Source: an uncultured Bacteroidales bacterium (GTDB lineage Bacteria; Bacteroidota; Bacteroidia; Bacteroidales; Bacteroidaceae). Taken from it: a stretch of DNA of 64,000 bases. The stretch covers positions 21,163 to 85,162 of the forward strand of contig CACZAN010000007.1 in the NCBI GenBank assembly GCA_902779165.1, read 5' to 3'. Position numbers and translations under genes: made by a program. Of the stretch, positions 55,601-63,670 are shown piece after piece. Each line of letters begins with the position of its first letter. Position 1 is the first letter of the stretch. The notes below the pieces were generated by a model. That model made no database searches and was not told the DNA's origin. It saw only the letters and a program-made list of their open reading frames with translations.

Positions 55601-58592
55601 CCGAGGCACTGCTTTCGGAGGTAGCCGCGTCACCATCTACGACGGCCGCGCCATCGTGGCAGAGACCACAGCCAAGAGCGACGGTTCCTTCAGCGCCGAC
55701 ATCACGCTGAATCCGGCCCTCGACGGTACGCACCACAAGCTCTATGCCGACATCGTGACCAGCGGACAGCCTGACTTCAGCACGGAGAGTTCCGTGATTC
55801 TGTATGACACACATGCCAGTGTGCTTAAAAAGGTGACGATGCTGTATCAGAACCAGCGTCTCACCTGGAACGAGCTGAATGGCGTCCTTAATCCAGGCTA
55901 CTATAGTGTGAATCCAGAATCCTCACCCACAGCCACTTTCACTGCCAGCTTCATTAACCCGAAGCCTGACTGCATCCTCGATCCCTACTTTGAGGTCGTT
56001 GCCTCCGACGGCTCACATCGCTCCTTCGATGCCACCTGGGACGAGGCTTCACAGCTCTACACGGCAGTGGCTGACTATCCCGAAGTTTACAGCCTGCCCA
56101 TAGATGTGCAGTTCCTCTTCTCTTACTCCGACTCCACCGCCTACAGCCGCGAGGAAATCTTCAATGCCGAGGTCAGTGCTTTGGTGTCGGCCCACAACCA
56201 GCTGGTGGAAGATATAGAGGCTACCGTAGAAGTGACAGAAATGCCGGTGGAAGAAGACGACAAGCTGGAGTATGTCTTCAAGATTGGTGATGAAGGCGGC
56301 TACCGTCTGACGGCACAAATGGAGGACTACGACCGCGTGATGCACCTGCAGGCAGAGCTCGAACGTCCCTTCATCCGCACTATCGAGGAGGGAGATACCG
56401 TCATCGTGTTCTTCATCGTCAACAACGATTATTCCACGACGCTCTATTTCGCCAACCCCGCCAGACACGATGCCTACTCCGAGACCGTCACCTCGCCGGC
56501 TCCTGCTGCGGGTCGCCACAGGATAGACTTTGGCGGTCTTGTCAGCGGTGCCGTATCAGGCATCAAGGACTTCTTCTCACCCACGCCCAGCAACCTGAAG
56601 ACTCTCAATGAGAAAATTGCCAATCTCAATGGACGCATGGAGCAGGCCAACACGGCTCTGGAGGCACTGAACTACATCGATGAGATGCAAGCAGAATATG
56701 ATCAGTTCAACAACGACCTCAGCAACCGCATCAACCTCTGCCAGTACCTGTTGCTGGCGCGCTGTCCCAATGGCGACCTGCGGGTACCTTCTAACATGTA
56801 TGGTCACTTCCAGTCCGAGATTCGTCGGATCGACGAGCAGCGTAAATTCTACTGCAAACAGATGCAGGGGCTCATCCTGAGCTACGCCAATGCCCTCGAG
56901 AACGCCGGCTACAAGGAGATTACCAAGGAACTGGGCAAGTTCCTGGCTAAGTACGCTGCCAAGGCGAAGCTGTCCAGCCGTATAACTGGTATGTCCAACC
57001 GAATGGAAGCCAGGGGGATAGGTACTGCCGCAGAGTTCGAAAGCTTCTTGACCGACGGCCTCAATAGTGCCTTGGAAACAGGTGTGGAGGTCATCGCCGA
57101 TAAGCTTTTCAGTATGCTGGATGCTCCCACCGATTATGCCGGCGTCCGCAAGTTCTGGGAGTCATGGGTGCCCAAGGAGTACCACAAGATCTCGATGCCT
57201 CTCACCGACCTGCGCTTCAGTATCACCGCTTCCTACGAGAAGTGTAAGGAGGAGGAAATCAACCGTCCGCCCGTGCCCTGGGCCACAAAGAAGAAGCCCG
57301 TGCGCCCCATCGTGGATCCTTCCGGCTACGTCTATGTAGGCGTAGAGGACAACCGCGTGGAAGGCGTGATAGCCACAATCTATTACAAGGAGAACGAGTC
57401 TGCCGCCGAGCAGCTCTGGAATGCCGCTGACTTCGGGCAGGAGAACCCCCTCACGACGGATGCCGCTGGCCTCTATATGTGGAATGTGCCGCAGGGCCTC
57501 TGGCAGGTGCGCTTCCAGAAGGAAGGCTATCAGCCCACACAGACTGCATGGCTGCCAGTGCCTCCGCCACAACTGGAAATCACCATCCCCATGACCCAAA
57601 CCGCAGCACCGGCTGTCGTTGAGGCAACGGCCTACGCCGATGCCGTCAGCATCCGATTCAGCCAGTATATGCAGGTCGCTTCGCTCGGCGATATCGCTGT
57701 CCGACAGAACAACATCGTCCTTCAGGGAACGCTCGTGTTGCTGGACGGCGAGGACGGTCTGGCCCGCGCGATTCGCTTCCTGCCCAGCGAGAAGCTGACA
57801 GCGAAAAGCATACAGCTCACTGTGCCCGCCACTGCTAAGAGCTATGCCGGCTCTACGCTCGCTGCCCCCTACGCTGCTACCCTCGACGTGCAGCACACCA
57901 TCGAGGGGCTTGTCGTTCAAGATAATGCCGCTGTTGAAGTAGGCCAGACGGGCTATGTCACCGTCACCGCCTATCCTGCAGTAGCCGTAGCCGGAAAGAC
58001 ACTTGACATCAAGTCCTTGTCTCCTATTCTTGAACTGGCCACTACTGAGGTAACCTTCGATGATAACGGCCAGGCACTCGTGCCGTTGCGTGGGCTGCTG
58101 CCTGGCGTGGCAGAGATCACCTTTGGCGTTGGCGACTTGCAGGCCCTTGCCGCCGTAGAAGTCAGATACCACCTCCATGAACTCTGCTCGCGGCCCGTGG
58201 CTTCCGTTGTGTCCGGCGTCGTTGCTGAAGGCACCCGGGTGGAACTCTACTCCGCCACGAAGGGGGCGACAATCTACTACACCACCGACGGCAGTTGTCC
58301 CTGCGACGAGGCGGCCCGCCAGCGCTACACGGAACCCATCGTCATCCATTCCGATGTGACGATTCAGGCGATCGCCGTGCTCGAAGGGATGACCGACAGC
58401 GAGGTGACCACCCTCACTTACACCATAGCAACAGGGGCCGCTGCGCCGGAGATGATTGAAGACGTGGAGCCCGAAGACTTTTACTACAGCCTCAATGGCA
58501 CACGTGTGATGCCGCCGCTGCCACGTGGCATTTTCATCCATGTTCAGCGCACTTCAAGTGGTGTCAGGAGCCGTAAAGTAAGGATCAAATAG
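52689..58592 (+). CDS. Giant secreted multidomain protein (1967 aa)
   Basis: Signal LLSFLLLLLSWMVGVTAAE. An N-terminal beta region (about 20-370) with an acidic linker (DDDEDDNDEE) is followed by a BspA-type leucine-rich segment (about 410-530, AFLYTNSIERFDIYATTPP, then AAYWKDFTIMPL). Several beta-sandwich domains follow (about 545-1250). A helical, coiled-coil-rich region (about 1290-1500) has KTLNEKIANLNGRMEQANTA. A carboxypeptidase-regulatory-like domain (about 1540-1630) precedes a chitobiase/HexA C-terminal type domain near 1860 (ATIYYTTDGSCPCDEAARQR). The tail YYSLNGTRVMPPLPRGIFI looks T9SS-like. No catalytic site is visible. It is probably an adhesin or matrix protein co-expressed with the OmpA-family protein. 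Confidence 0.75.
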   Translation: MNRLLSFLLLLLSWMVGVTAAEPLVLTKSTTLSDITPWSGADVSFQMSEELDMETFSYVYTMGSLTLDAPATPKWQIGRFTLPVDYYDYQTNYSYADDVLKTTDVYAIGSFLNQRTEVEARVIETKIGDARWNAWTVFSVPYDVNFNDIQGGKGRWVIRRYDGANRAAVKAGETWVDVKPGEMLHAYEAYIFQRDYYSLEGNDEEEASEEDHILTLPAAQTSNKQNIFASGDVVVPLKKYPAAMSHNADWNFVGNPYPCYYDLRAIKEHVIVYLWDDSQETFRCFDTRNDNGFVLAPCQGFFVQATDIEHLTFQASGRRILGKFHLPEPDDDEDDNDEEAAARSLAPEAKAMSAADTFNPENPGDPGANYYNPMTGEAYFDLFQPGRMNLAEELLLDNSRVQPEDVKILTVVAPMAGTDLFFSNYSNATRVDLGKSSGFTDIPAWSFTYMTKLKELILPSCVQVIDDDAFLYTNSIERFDIYATTPPTVGSKTFRSFNKENCLVRVPNEAVAAYKAAAYWKDFTIMPLEGGGGELQSVTLVVKSPDGQDLTDQCSILWHDANNNLLGVGSTLSAQPVGSTVFYSVGLPANAANLYVPVPEGTCTVLSAGNIITITLEATGVVDLGGKQLLGSSGVLDVTFVASDSDAPTVFNSADLVLTIYNKVSGQQLTDFVLRYPNVLFEQTQLEPGQTLQLNVTSRSDLFQSTQAETTVDETGVFKAELIVKEWGLANITCSPAEGVTDIMALVFDQSGKYVARYAANSTVVRVKDLKDGAYKVVLVQQNQFLNAVGSLDDLRRTVLREGEDYALLSIRLAAGTTTQYEAAVPALDMSRISHISTASYIATNDPHVHIATAATLKAKVVFKEEFAEQVSNLQLIVDIPEGMQFVENSVISVGGSHQLSGQRLIIPCQQGEQVRWCLTSNKSGQKTVTAMVQYILGGQQFLQPLGSAAVEVVGITLDMATTTHTPQINVRGTAFGGSRVTIYDGRAIVAETTAKSDGSFSADITLNPALDGTHHKLYADIVTSGQPDFSTESSVILYDTHASVLKKVTMLYQNQRLTWNELNGVLNPGYYSVNPESSPTATFTASFINPKPDCILDPYFEVVASDGSHRSFDATWDEASQLYTAVADYPEVYSLPIDVQFLFSYSDSTAYSREEIFNAEVSALVSAHNQLVEDIEATVEVTEMPVEEDDKLEYVFKIGDEGGYRLTAQMEDYDRVMHLQAELERPFIRTIEEGDTVIVFFIVNNDYSTTLYFANPARHDAYSETVTSPAPAAGRHRIDFGGLVSGAVSGIKDFFSPTPSNLKTLNEKIANLNGRMEQANTALEALNYIDEMQAEYDQFNNDLSNRINLCQYLLLARCPNGDLRVPSNMYGHFQSEIRRIDEQRKFYCKQMQGLILSYANALENAGYKEITKELGKFLAKYAAKAKLSSRITGMSNRMEARGIGTAAEFESFLTDGLNSALETGVEVIADKLFSMLDAPTDYAGVRKFWESWVPKEYHKISMPLTDLRFSITASYEKCKEEEINRPPVPWATKKKPVRPIVDPSGYVYVGVEDNRVEGVIATIYYKENESAAEQLWNAADFGQENPLTTDAAGLYMWNVPQGLWQVRFQKEGYQPTQTAWLPVPPPQLEITIPMTQTAAPAVVEATAYADAVSIRFSQYMQVASLGDIAVRQNNIVLQGTLVLLDGEDGLARAIRFLPSEKLTAKSIQLTVPATAKSYAGSTLAAPYAATLDVQHTIEGLVVQDNAAVEVGQTGYVTVTAYPAVAVAGKTLDIKSLSPILELATTEVTFDDNGQALVPLRGLLPGVAEITFGVGDLQALAAVEVRYHLHELCSRPVASVVSGVVAEGTRVELYSATKGATIYYTTDGSCPCDEAARQRYTEPIVIHSDVTIQAIAVLEGMTDSEVTTLTYTIATGAAAPEMIEDVEPEDFYYSLNGTRVMPPLPRGIFIHVQRTSSGVRSRKVRIK

Positions 58593-58639
58593 GCGAAAAT
58601 CAATAAAAATGCACAAAAAAGCGAGCGCAAAGGAAAAAA

Positions 58640-58683
58640 CTTTAAACTTTAAACTCTAAACTTTAAACTTTTTTGTACCTTTG
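58640..58683 (+). promoter_or_regulatory. rpsO promoter: CTTTAAA heptamer array abutting a -7 box
   Basis: CTTTAAA, CTTTAAA, CTCTAAA, CTTTAAA, then CTTTTTT (58640-58674) and TACCTTTG at 58676-58683. It has the same layout as the dut promoter at 5262-5299, 53 kb away. Confidence 0.75.
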
Positions 58684-58714
58684 CGCCCGCAAAACCCGAA
58701 ATACGGGTGCATTC

Positions 58715-58756
58715 GAGGGTGGGTGCTCGACGATTGATGACGACGGCTCACCACCT
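58715..58756 (+). promoter_or_regulatory. Structured 5' leader of rpsO
   Basis: The leader of about 105 nt contains GGTGGGTGC, which can pair with GCTCACCACC about 20 nt later. S15 represses its own mRNA through leader structures in several bacteria; a similar role here is inference. Confidence 0.35.
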
Positions 58757-58796
58757 GAAGGATGTAATTCATTCACATTTCAATCATCAAAACACT

Positions 58797-59066
58797 ATGT
58801 ACTTAGATTCCGCTAAGAAAGCCGAACTCTTCGAGAAGTTCGGAAAGGGCACGACCGACACTGGTAGTGCCGAGAGCCAGATTGCACTCTTCAGCTTCCG
58901 CATTGCTCACCTCACCGAGCACATGAAGCAGAACCGCAAGGACCACAGCACGGAACGCGCACTTACCGGCCTCGTCGGAAAGCGTCGCGCATTGCTGAAC
59001 TACCTGAAGGCACGCGATATCAATCGCTATCGTGCTATCGTCAAGGCTCTGGGTCTGCGTAAGTAA
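58797..59066 (+). CDS. rpsO: 30S ribosomal protein S15
   Basis: An 89-residue protein of the small-subunit platform that binds 16S rRNA helices 20-22 and bridges to 23S rRNA. The family core is intact: GTTDTGSAESQIALFSFRI, HLTEHMKQNRKDHSTERAL and GLVGKRRALLNYLKARDINR. ATG 58797 gives exactly the usual length. Single gene with a strong-looking promoter. Confidence 0.98.
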   Translation: MYLDSAKKAELFEKFGKGTTDTGSAESQIALFSFRIAHLTEHMKQNRKDHSTERALTGLVGKRRALLNYLKARDINRYRAIVKALGLRK

Positions 59067-59085
59067 ACCCATTGAAAATCGAAAC

Positions 59086-59253
59086 GTTGAAACGTTGAAG
59101 GTTACCTTATACAACAGGGTATCTTTCAACGTTTCAACATTTCCGCTCGACCTTTGGTCGCTTGACCCTTCAAGAACTTTTCAACAATGAAGCATCTTAA
59201 TTCACAGGGTGTCTTTCAACGTTTCAACCTTTCAACCTTTCAACCTTTCAACA
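59086..59253. repeat. Octamer arrays and duplicated start context before the YfhO-type gene
   Basis: GTTGAAAC/GTTGAAGG (59086-59101), then TTTCAACG/TTTCAACA (59124-59139) in the opposite sense, and five TTTCAACN units (59214-59253) ending directly at the ATG. The words TTCAACAATGAAGCATCT occur both at 59180 and at the true start, 67 bp apart. Only the second continues into a long frame. Confidence 0.8.
59143..59165. repeat. Small covarying palindrome, copy 3
   Basis: On the minus strand TCAAGCGACC AAA GGTCGAGCGG. The stem GACC/GGTC differs from GAGC/GCTC at 28693 in both strands together. Confidence 0.7.
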
Positions 59254-61800
59254 ATGAAGCATCTGAAATACCTCCTCCCCGACCTCTTGGCCATCCTTTT
59301 CTTCCTGGCCCTTTCCTTCCTCTACTTCGCCAGCCCCATCAGCAAAGGCTACATCCTGACGGGTCATGATCATAGCGGCGGCGCCGGTGCTGCCCATGAG
59401 ATGCAGGAGTATCGCGAGAGCCACGGGGGCGAACGCACCCGCTGGACCAATGCTCTCTTCAGCGGTATGCCCACCTACCAGATAGCGCCCTCCTATCCCT
59501 CTACGGAACGTCTGCACGAGGCGGAGCGCGTCTATAAGCTCTACCTCCCCGACTATATGGTGCTGGTCTTCGTGATGTTGCTGGGTTTCTACATCCTCCT
59601 GCGCGCCTTCGATTTCAAGGTGTGGATGTCTGCCCTCGGTGCCATCCTCTGGGCGTTCTCCAGCTATTATTTCATCATCATCGCTGCCGGCCATATCTGG
59701 AAGTTCTACACCCTGGCATACATCCCGCCAACCATTGCGGGTATGGTACTCTGCTATCGTGGCCGCTATCTCTGGGGACTGCTCGTCACCGCCTTCTTCA
59801 TGGCGCTGCAGATCCTGTCGAACCACGTGCAGATGACCTACTACTTCGCCTTCGTCATTGCGCTGATGGCGCTGGCCTTCTTCCAGCCCCGCGAATGGCA
59901 GAAGTGGCTGAAAGGTACCCTCACCTTCGCCCTCGGCTGTCTCATCGGCATTGCCATCAATGTCAGCAATCTCTACCACACGTGGGAATACTCCAAGGAG
60001 AGTATGCGCGGCAAGAGTGAGCTGACGCAGAAGACCAAGGACCCCGCCGACCAGACGTCCAGCGGCCTCGAGCGCAGCTACATCACCGCTTGGAGCTATG
60101 GAATCGGTGAGACGTGGACGCTCCTCGTCCCTAACGCCAAGGGCGGCGCCAGCCAGCCTCTCACCCAGAATAAGACCGCTATGGCGAAAGCCAACCAGAT
60201 GTACATGCCCGTCTATCAGAGCCTCGGTCAGTACTGGGGCGAACAGCCCGGCACCAGTGGTCCCGTGTATGTCGGCGCCTTCGTCATCTTCCTCTTCGTC
60301 CTCGGCCTCTTCATCGTAAAAGGCCCGATGAAATGGGCACTTTTGATAGCAACGCTGCTTTCCATCACCCTCGCGTGGGGAAAGAATTTCATGCCGTGGA
60401 CAGACTTCTTCCTCGACTATGTCCCCATGTACGATAAGTTCCGCACCGTGGCCTCCATCCTCGTCATCGCAGAATTCACCATCCCGCTTTTGGCTATGTT
60501 GGCGCTGAAAGAGATCGTGGAAAATGTAAAAATGGAAGAATTAAATAATACAAAAGCCTCCTCCAAGACTTCATTTTTTAATTTTTATACTCTTGCATTT
60601 TTACTCACCGCAGGTCCCTGTTTCCTCTTCTGGCTCATGCCCGATGTGTTCTTCGGCAACTATATCAGTTCCTCAGAATCCCAGATGTTGTCCAATGCCG
60701 CAGCCCAGGGCTACATTCCTCAGGATATGCTCGCTCCCATCTTTGCAAACCTCAGTGAGATGCGCCGTGCCGTCTTCACCGCCGATGCGGGCCGTTCGCT
60801 GCTCATCATCCTTGTGGGGTGCGCCGTGCTCCTGGCCTACTATTATAAGAAGATCAAGACTGTGCCTATGGTGGCCTGCCTCATCGTGCTCTGTACCGCT
60901 GATATGTGGGACGTCAACAAGCGCTACCTCAACGACTCCATGTTCTCCGCCCCCCAGCCCGCGGAACAGTTTTTCCAGAAGACACCCGCCGATGAGGCCA
61001 TTCTTCAGGACAGCGACCTCTACTACCGCGTCGTCAACCTCGCCGTCAGTACCTTCAACGACAACACCACCAGCTACTGGCACAAGAGCATCGGCGGCTA
61101 CCATGCTGCCAAGCTGCGTCGCTACCAGGAACTCATAGAGGCCCACATCCAGCCCGAACTCGTGGCACTGCATCAGTCTGTGGTCGCCAGCGGTGGACGT
61201 CTCGACAGCGTGCGCGGCGACAGCATCTTCCCCGTGCTCAACATGCTCAACACCAAGTACGCCATCATCGCCCTCCAGGGAGGCGAGACGCTGCCCGTCC
61301 AGAATCCGTGGGCACAGGGCAACGCCTGGTTCGTGGATGACGTGCAAATCGTGGATAATGCCGACGAGGAGCTGGCAGCTCTTGCCACCGCAAACCTCCG
61401 CACCACCGCTGTCATCGACCGCAGCCGCTTCCCCGCCGCAGCCTCCCTCTCCAGCACAGGAGCCGCAGACGGTGAGCTTCGCCTGACGGACTATGTCGCC
61501 AACGCCCTCACCTTCCAGGCAGAGACCGCAGCACCCCGCCTCGCTGTTTTCTCTGATATCTATTATCCCGGCTGGCGCTGCACCATCGATGGCGAGGATA
61601 CCGACATCCTGCGTGCTGACTACGTCCTGCGTGCCGTCGTCATCCCCGCCGGCAAGCACCAGGTGGAGTTCCGCTTCGACCCGCAGAGCCTGCACACCAC
61701 CGAGGCCGTCGCCAACACTTCCTTAGTGGCCCTCATCCTCCTCTTCCTCGCCCTCGTAGGCTATGAAATCTACCGTCGGCGCCGTTCTGCCGCACAATAA
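59254..61800 (+). CDS. YfhO-family multi-pass membrane protein
   Basis: An 848-residue inner-membrane protein. The start MKHLKYLLPDLLAILFFLAL gives TM1. About ten further membrane segments lie between residues 100 and 530, for example YMVLVFVMLLGFYILL and FVIFLFVLGLFIV, with a last helix at the C-terminus (LVALILLFLALVGYEIY). The large extracytoplasmic C-terminal part (about 560-810) includes YPGWRCTIDGEDTDILRADY, typical of YfhO proteins, which are related to GT-C-type glycosyltransferases. Its substrate is unknown. The start codon directly follows an octamer array, so no standard ribosome-binding site is present. Confidence 0.88.
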   Translation: MKHLKYLLPDLLAILFFLALSFLYFASPISKGYILTGHDHSGGAGAAHEMQEYRESHGGERTRWTNALFSGMPTYQIAPSYPSTERLHEAERVYKLYLPDYMVLVFVMLLGFYILLRAFDFKVWMSALGAILWAFSSYYFIIIAAGHIWKFYTLAYIPPTIAGMVLCYRGRYLWGLLVTAFFMALQILSNHVQMTYYFAFVIALMALAFFQPREWQKWLKGTLTFALGCLIGIAINVSNLYHTWEYSKESMRGKSELTQKTKDPADQTSSGLERSYITAWSYGIGETWTLLVPNAKGGASQPLTQNKTAMAKANQMYMPVYQSLGQYWGEQPGTSGPVYVGAFVIFLFVLGLFIVKGPMKWALLIATLLSITLAWGKNFMPWTDFFLDYVPMYDKFRTVASILVIAEFTIPLLAMLALKEIVENVKMEELNNTKASSKTSFFNFYTLAFLLTAGPCFLFWLMPDVFFGNYISSSESQMLSNAAAQGYIPQDMLAPIFANLSEMRRAVFTADAGRSLLIILVGCAVLLAYYYKKIKTVPMVACLIVLCTADMWDVNKRYLNDSMFSAPQPAEQFFQKTPADEAILQDSDLYYRVVNLAVSTFNDNTTSYWHKSIGGYHAAKLRRYQELIEAHIQPELVALHQSVVASGGRLDSVRGDSIFPVLNMLNTKYAIIALQGGETLPVQNPWAQGNAWFVDDVQIVDNADEELAALATANLRTTAVIDRSRFPAAASLSSTGAADGELRLTDYVANALTFQAETAAPRLAVFSDIYYPGWRCTIDGEDTDILRADYVLRAVVIPAGKHQVEFRFDPQSLHTTEAVANTSLVALILLFLALVGYEIYRRRRSAAQ

Positions 61801-61809
61801 ATGCTAAAA

Positions 61810-61853
61810 AATTTGGTCGCGTCGATAATTTCCACTATCTTCGCGGCCAAATT
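61810..61853. terminator. Hairpin after the YfhO gene overlapping a tRNA promoter
   Basis: AATTTGGTCGCG pairs with CGCGGCCAAATT (12 bp, one G-T). The loop region contains TATCTTCG, a weak -7-like box 20 bp after a TTG, which could drive the tRNA gene just downstream. Confidence 0.5.
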
Positions 61854-61858
61854 ACGCT

Positions 61859-61930
61859 GGCCCTGTAGTTCAACGGATAGAATAGAAGTTTCCTAAACTT
61901 TAGATAGGGGTTCGATTCCCCTCGGGGCTA
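61859..61930 (+). tRNA. tRNA-Arg(CCU)
   Basis: A 72-nt cloverleaf: acceptor GGCCCTG / CGGGGCT (G1-U72 wobble, one further G-U), D arm GTTC...GAAT, anticodon stem GAAGT/ACTTT with loop TTCCTAA (anticodon CCT), T stem AGGGG/CCCCT with loop TTCGATT. The discriminator is A and no CCA is encoded, as is common in Bacteroidetes. It lies at the edge of an accessory stretch. Confidence 0.93.
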
Positions 61931-62062
61931 CAATCATTTCTGGGAAGTCGCCGTTCATCGGCGGCTTTCTTTTTTCTTCATTATCAGTTATTCCTAAATT
62001 CCGCAACATCCTGATTTAAATTAATTTATAAGTTCCTAAGCAACAAAAAGTTCTTCGACGCG

Positions 62063-62083
62063 CGAAGCGGCAAAGCCGAGCGG
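62063..62083. repeat. Small covarying palindrome, copy 4
   Basis: CGAAGCGGC AAA GCCGAGCGG, with stem GGC/GCC. It lies about 80 bp upstream of the transposase remnant. Confidence 0.7.
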
Positions 62084-62140
62084 CCCAGGATTTTGCCATG
62101 TCAGATTTTTCACTTATCTTGGTGCTACATTTAATAACAA

Positions 62141-62592
62141 GCAAATATAATCATCAATGGCGACTTGTGGGAGGGCGAGTACACTTACCGCTGCATCCTG
62201 ACCAACGACTACACCTCAACCTGCCAGGAGATTGTCGAGCTCTACAACCTCAGAGGTGGCAAGGAACGCATCTTCGACGACATGTCGGGCGGCTTCGGAT
62301 GGGCCAGGCTGCCAAAGTCCTTCATGGCAGAGAACACCGTGTTCCTGCTGCTGACGGCACTCATACGCAACTTCTACAAGTTCCTTATGGGCAGGCTGGA
62401 CACAAAAGCCTTCGGACTGAAGAAAACAAGCCGCATCAAAGCATTCGCGTTCAAGTTCTTTGCAAGCAAAGCGGCATAGCCGAGCGCATCAGTGTACCCG
62501 CAAAGTGGATAAGGACGGCAAGGCACTATCTGCTGAACATCTACACGGACAACAAATCATACCAGAACCCTTTTGCTCTCGCTGATGGATGA
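62141..62592 (+). mobile_element. IS1380-like transposase C-terminal remnant, frameshifted
   Basis: The frame from 62141 reads NGDLWEGEYTYRCILTND, IVELYNLRGGKERIFDDMSG, GWARLPKSFMAENTVFLLLT and KTSRIKAFAFKF, all matching the C-terminal third of IS1380-family DDE transposases (the YxxRGxxE segment). It stops at 62479. The adjoining frame then gives ISVPAKWIRTARHYLLNIYT to 62592, the expected C-terminal end. The N-terminal two thirds are missing and no terminal inverted repeats are evident. The frameshift coincides with a small palindrome (62468-62486). Confidence 0.85.
62468..62486. repeat. Small covarying palindrome, copy 5, at the transposase frameshift
   Basis: AAAGCGGC AT AGCCGAGCG. The segment of about 29 nt between the codons for AFKF and ISVPAK contains this palindrome and is not a multiple of three, accounting for the frame change. 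Confidence 0.65.
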
Positions 62593-62762
62593 GCTGGTTT
62601 GCTTCGAGGGTTAACCACAACATCCCCCACCTGCATGCTTGATGGGGTAAGGGGAATTATGCACGATTCAACACATGACGGACTATATTTTAACTTGTAT
62701 AAGCCATATAAGACACCATAACGTGAATTTCAAGACGAAAGAATATTAGTTGCGGATTTTAG
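62593..62762. other. Noncoding gap between two gene remnants
   Basis: About 170 bp with no supportable gene. It contains a CCCCCACC ... TGGGGTAAGGGG imperfect palindrome near 62622-62652, which might be an old IS end, but I cannot confirm it. Confidence 0.4.
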
Positions 62763-62960
62763 GTTAAGCATTATTCCTTGGATGAAATACTATCTTTTTA
62801 CTGTCGTAAGTACCCTGAACATTCCGAGTTCGTTGCCCTTCGCAGTCTGACATATTTCGAAGATGCAGAGTCATTTGCCATGCCCAAAATGTATGCGGAT
62901 TTGGATTGGGAAGAACTGAAGCATTTCATCATTTCAGCCGTTCAAAAATACGCAAGCTGA
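62763..62960 (+). pseudogene. Possible AbiEii/AbiGii-type nucleotidyltransferase remnant (C-terminus)
   Basis: An open frame of 65 codons without a good start: KHYSLDEILSFYCRKYPEHS, then FVALRSLTYFEDAESFAMPK and DLDWEELKHFIISAVQKY. I recall the pattern (L/I)xSLTYFxDAExxPMPxM followed by DWxxVKxF as the usual C-terminus of AbiEii-like toxin nucleotidyltransferases and related proteins. A stop codon (TAG) precedes the fragment and the catalytic part is absent, so it is a remnant of a defence or toxin-antitoxin gene. The family call is from memory and needs a profile search. Confidence 0.4.
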
Positions 62961-62999
62961 AAAGATTGTAAGCATACCCTTCTCACACTCTCCTTCATC

Positions 63000-63030
63000 A
63001 AGGAACCCTCACCCCAGGGTTCCTTTTTTG
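63000..63030 (+). terminator. Intrinsic terminator
   Basis: AAGGAACCCT pairs perfectly with AGGGTTCCTT around a 6-nt loop, followed by TTTTT. It lies 40 bp after the remnant gene. Confidence 0.85.
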
Positions 63031-63252
63031 TGTCTTTCTCATAATTGTAATGGGTCGAAAGGTGAACAATGAGCTACAAAAGCTACTTCTAAAAACTCTG
63101 CCGCGAAAAAGACACCAGATGCACCTTTAACGCCACTTCAAAGCCCCCCTCTACATGCCTTCTCGACCCCGTTTCAGAACAAAATACAAGAAAAAATGCC
63201 TTTAAAACGAAAAAAGTTGGAATTTCTTAACGTGCCATTCAAACCTTTTTCC
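63031..63252. other. Noncoding stretch before the putative ncRNA
   Basis: About 220 bp, AT-rich near the right end, with no ORF, repeat or hairpin that I can support. Confidence 0.5.
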
Positions 63253-63260
63253 TACATTTG
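63253..63260 (+). promoter_or_regulatory. Bacteroidetes -7 box for the putative ncRNA
   Basis: TACATTTG matches TAnnTTTG and is not followed by any gene for 580 bp. No TTG at the right -33 distance. Confidence 0.5.
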
Positions 63261-63265
63261 CCCTC

Positions 63266-63590
63266 GATTCTCGAAGTCTTCGACCTCTTTTAGCACCTCA
63301 GACGCGCTCTGAAACACCAAAATGCCAAGACAGCCTACGCCGAGCCAAAGGGTATATGTAGGGTCTTACCCCGTGTTAGACCGTTCACTCCGAGGCGGGA
63401 AAAAGGGAACGCGGACAACCGTTCGCATCAAAGAGACAGATTCCGTCTGTCCCCCTGTGAGGTGGGAAGAGAGTCGCTATATATCGAAAGGCGTTTACTA
63501 AGGCGCTTGTTCTTGACCACTTGAAACTTCGCAAACTTCTGGTATTGTCATGAACATAGCAACAGTAGATGCTCATGGGATGTTTTTATA
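63266..63590 (+). ncRNA. Putative structured noncoding RNA of about 320 nt
   Basis: This gene-free region holds a series of consecutive hairpins: CCTAC...GTAGG (63334-63362), GGTCT...AGACC (63362-63382), CGTTC...GAACG (63383-63412), CGGACAACCG (63412-63421), GACAGATTCCGTCTGTC (63435-63451) and CATGAACAT...ATGCTCATG (63550-63578), the last followed by TTTTT. A -7 box stands just upstream. It is not tmRNA (no tag ORF or tRNA-like end), and the RNase P or SRP signature words are absent. It may belong to one of the Bacteroidales-specific RNA families known by comparative genomics, but I cannot name it. Confidence 0.5.
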
Positions 63591-63670
63591 AGCATTCCTT
63601 TCTTCACCTATAAATTACATATTATGTGTAATGCGGGTGTTTGATTGGGATAACTATATATTAAACATCG

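Noticed and set aside
57162-58541. A 459-codon minus-strand frame inside the 1967-residue protein gene
   Set aside because: The plus strand is one uninterrupted frame with recognisable domains; the antisense frame shows no signal, motif or promoter.
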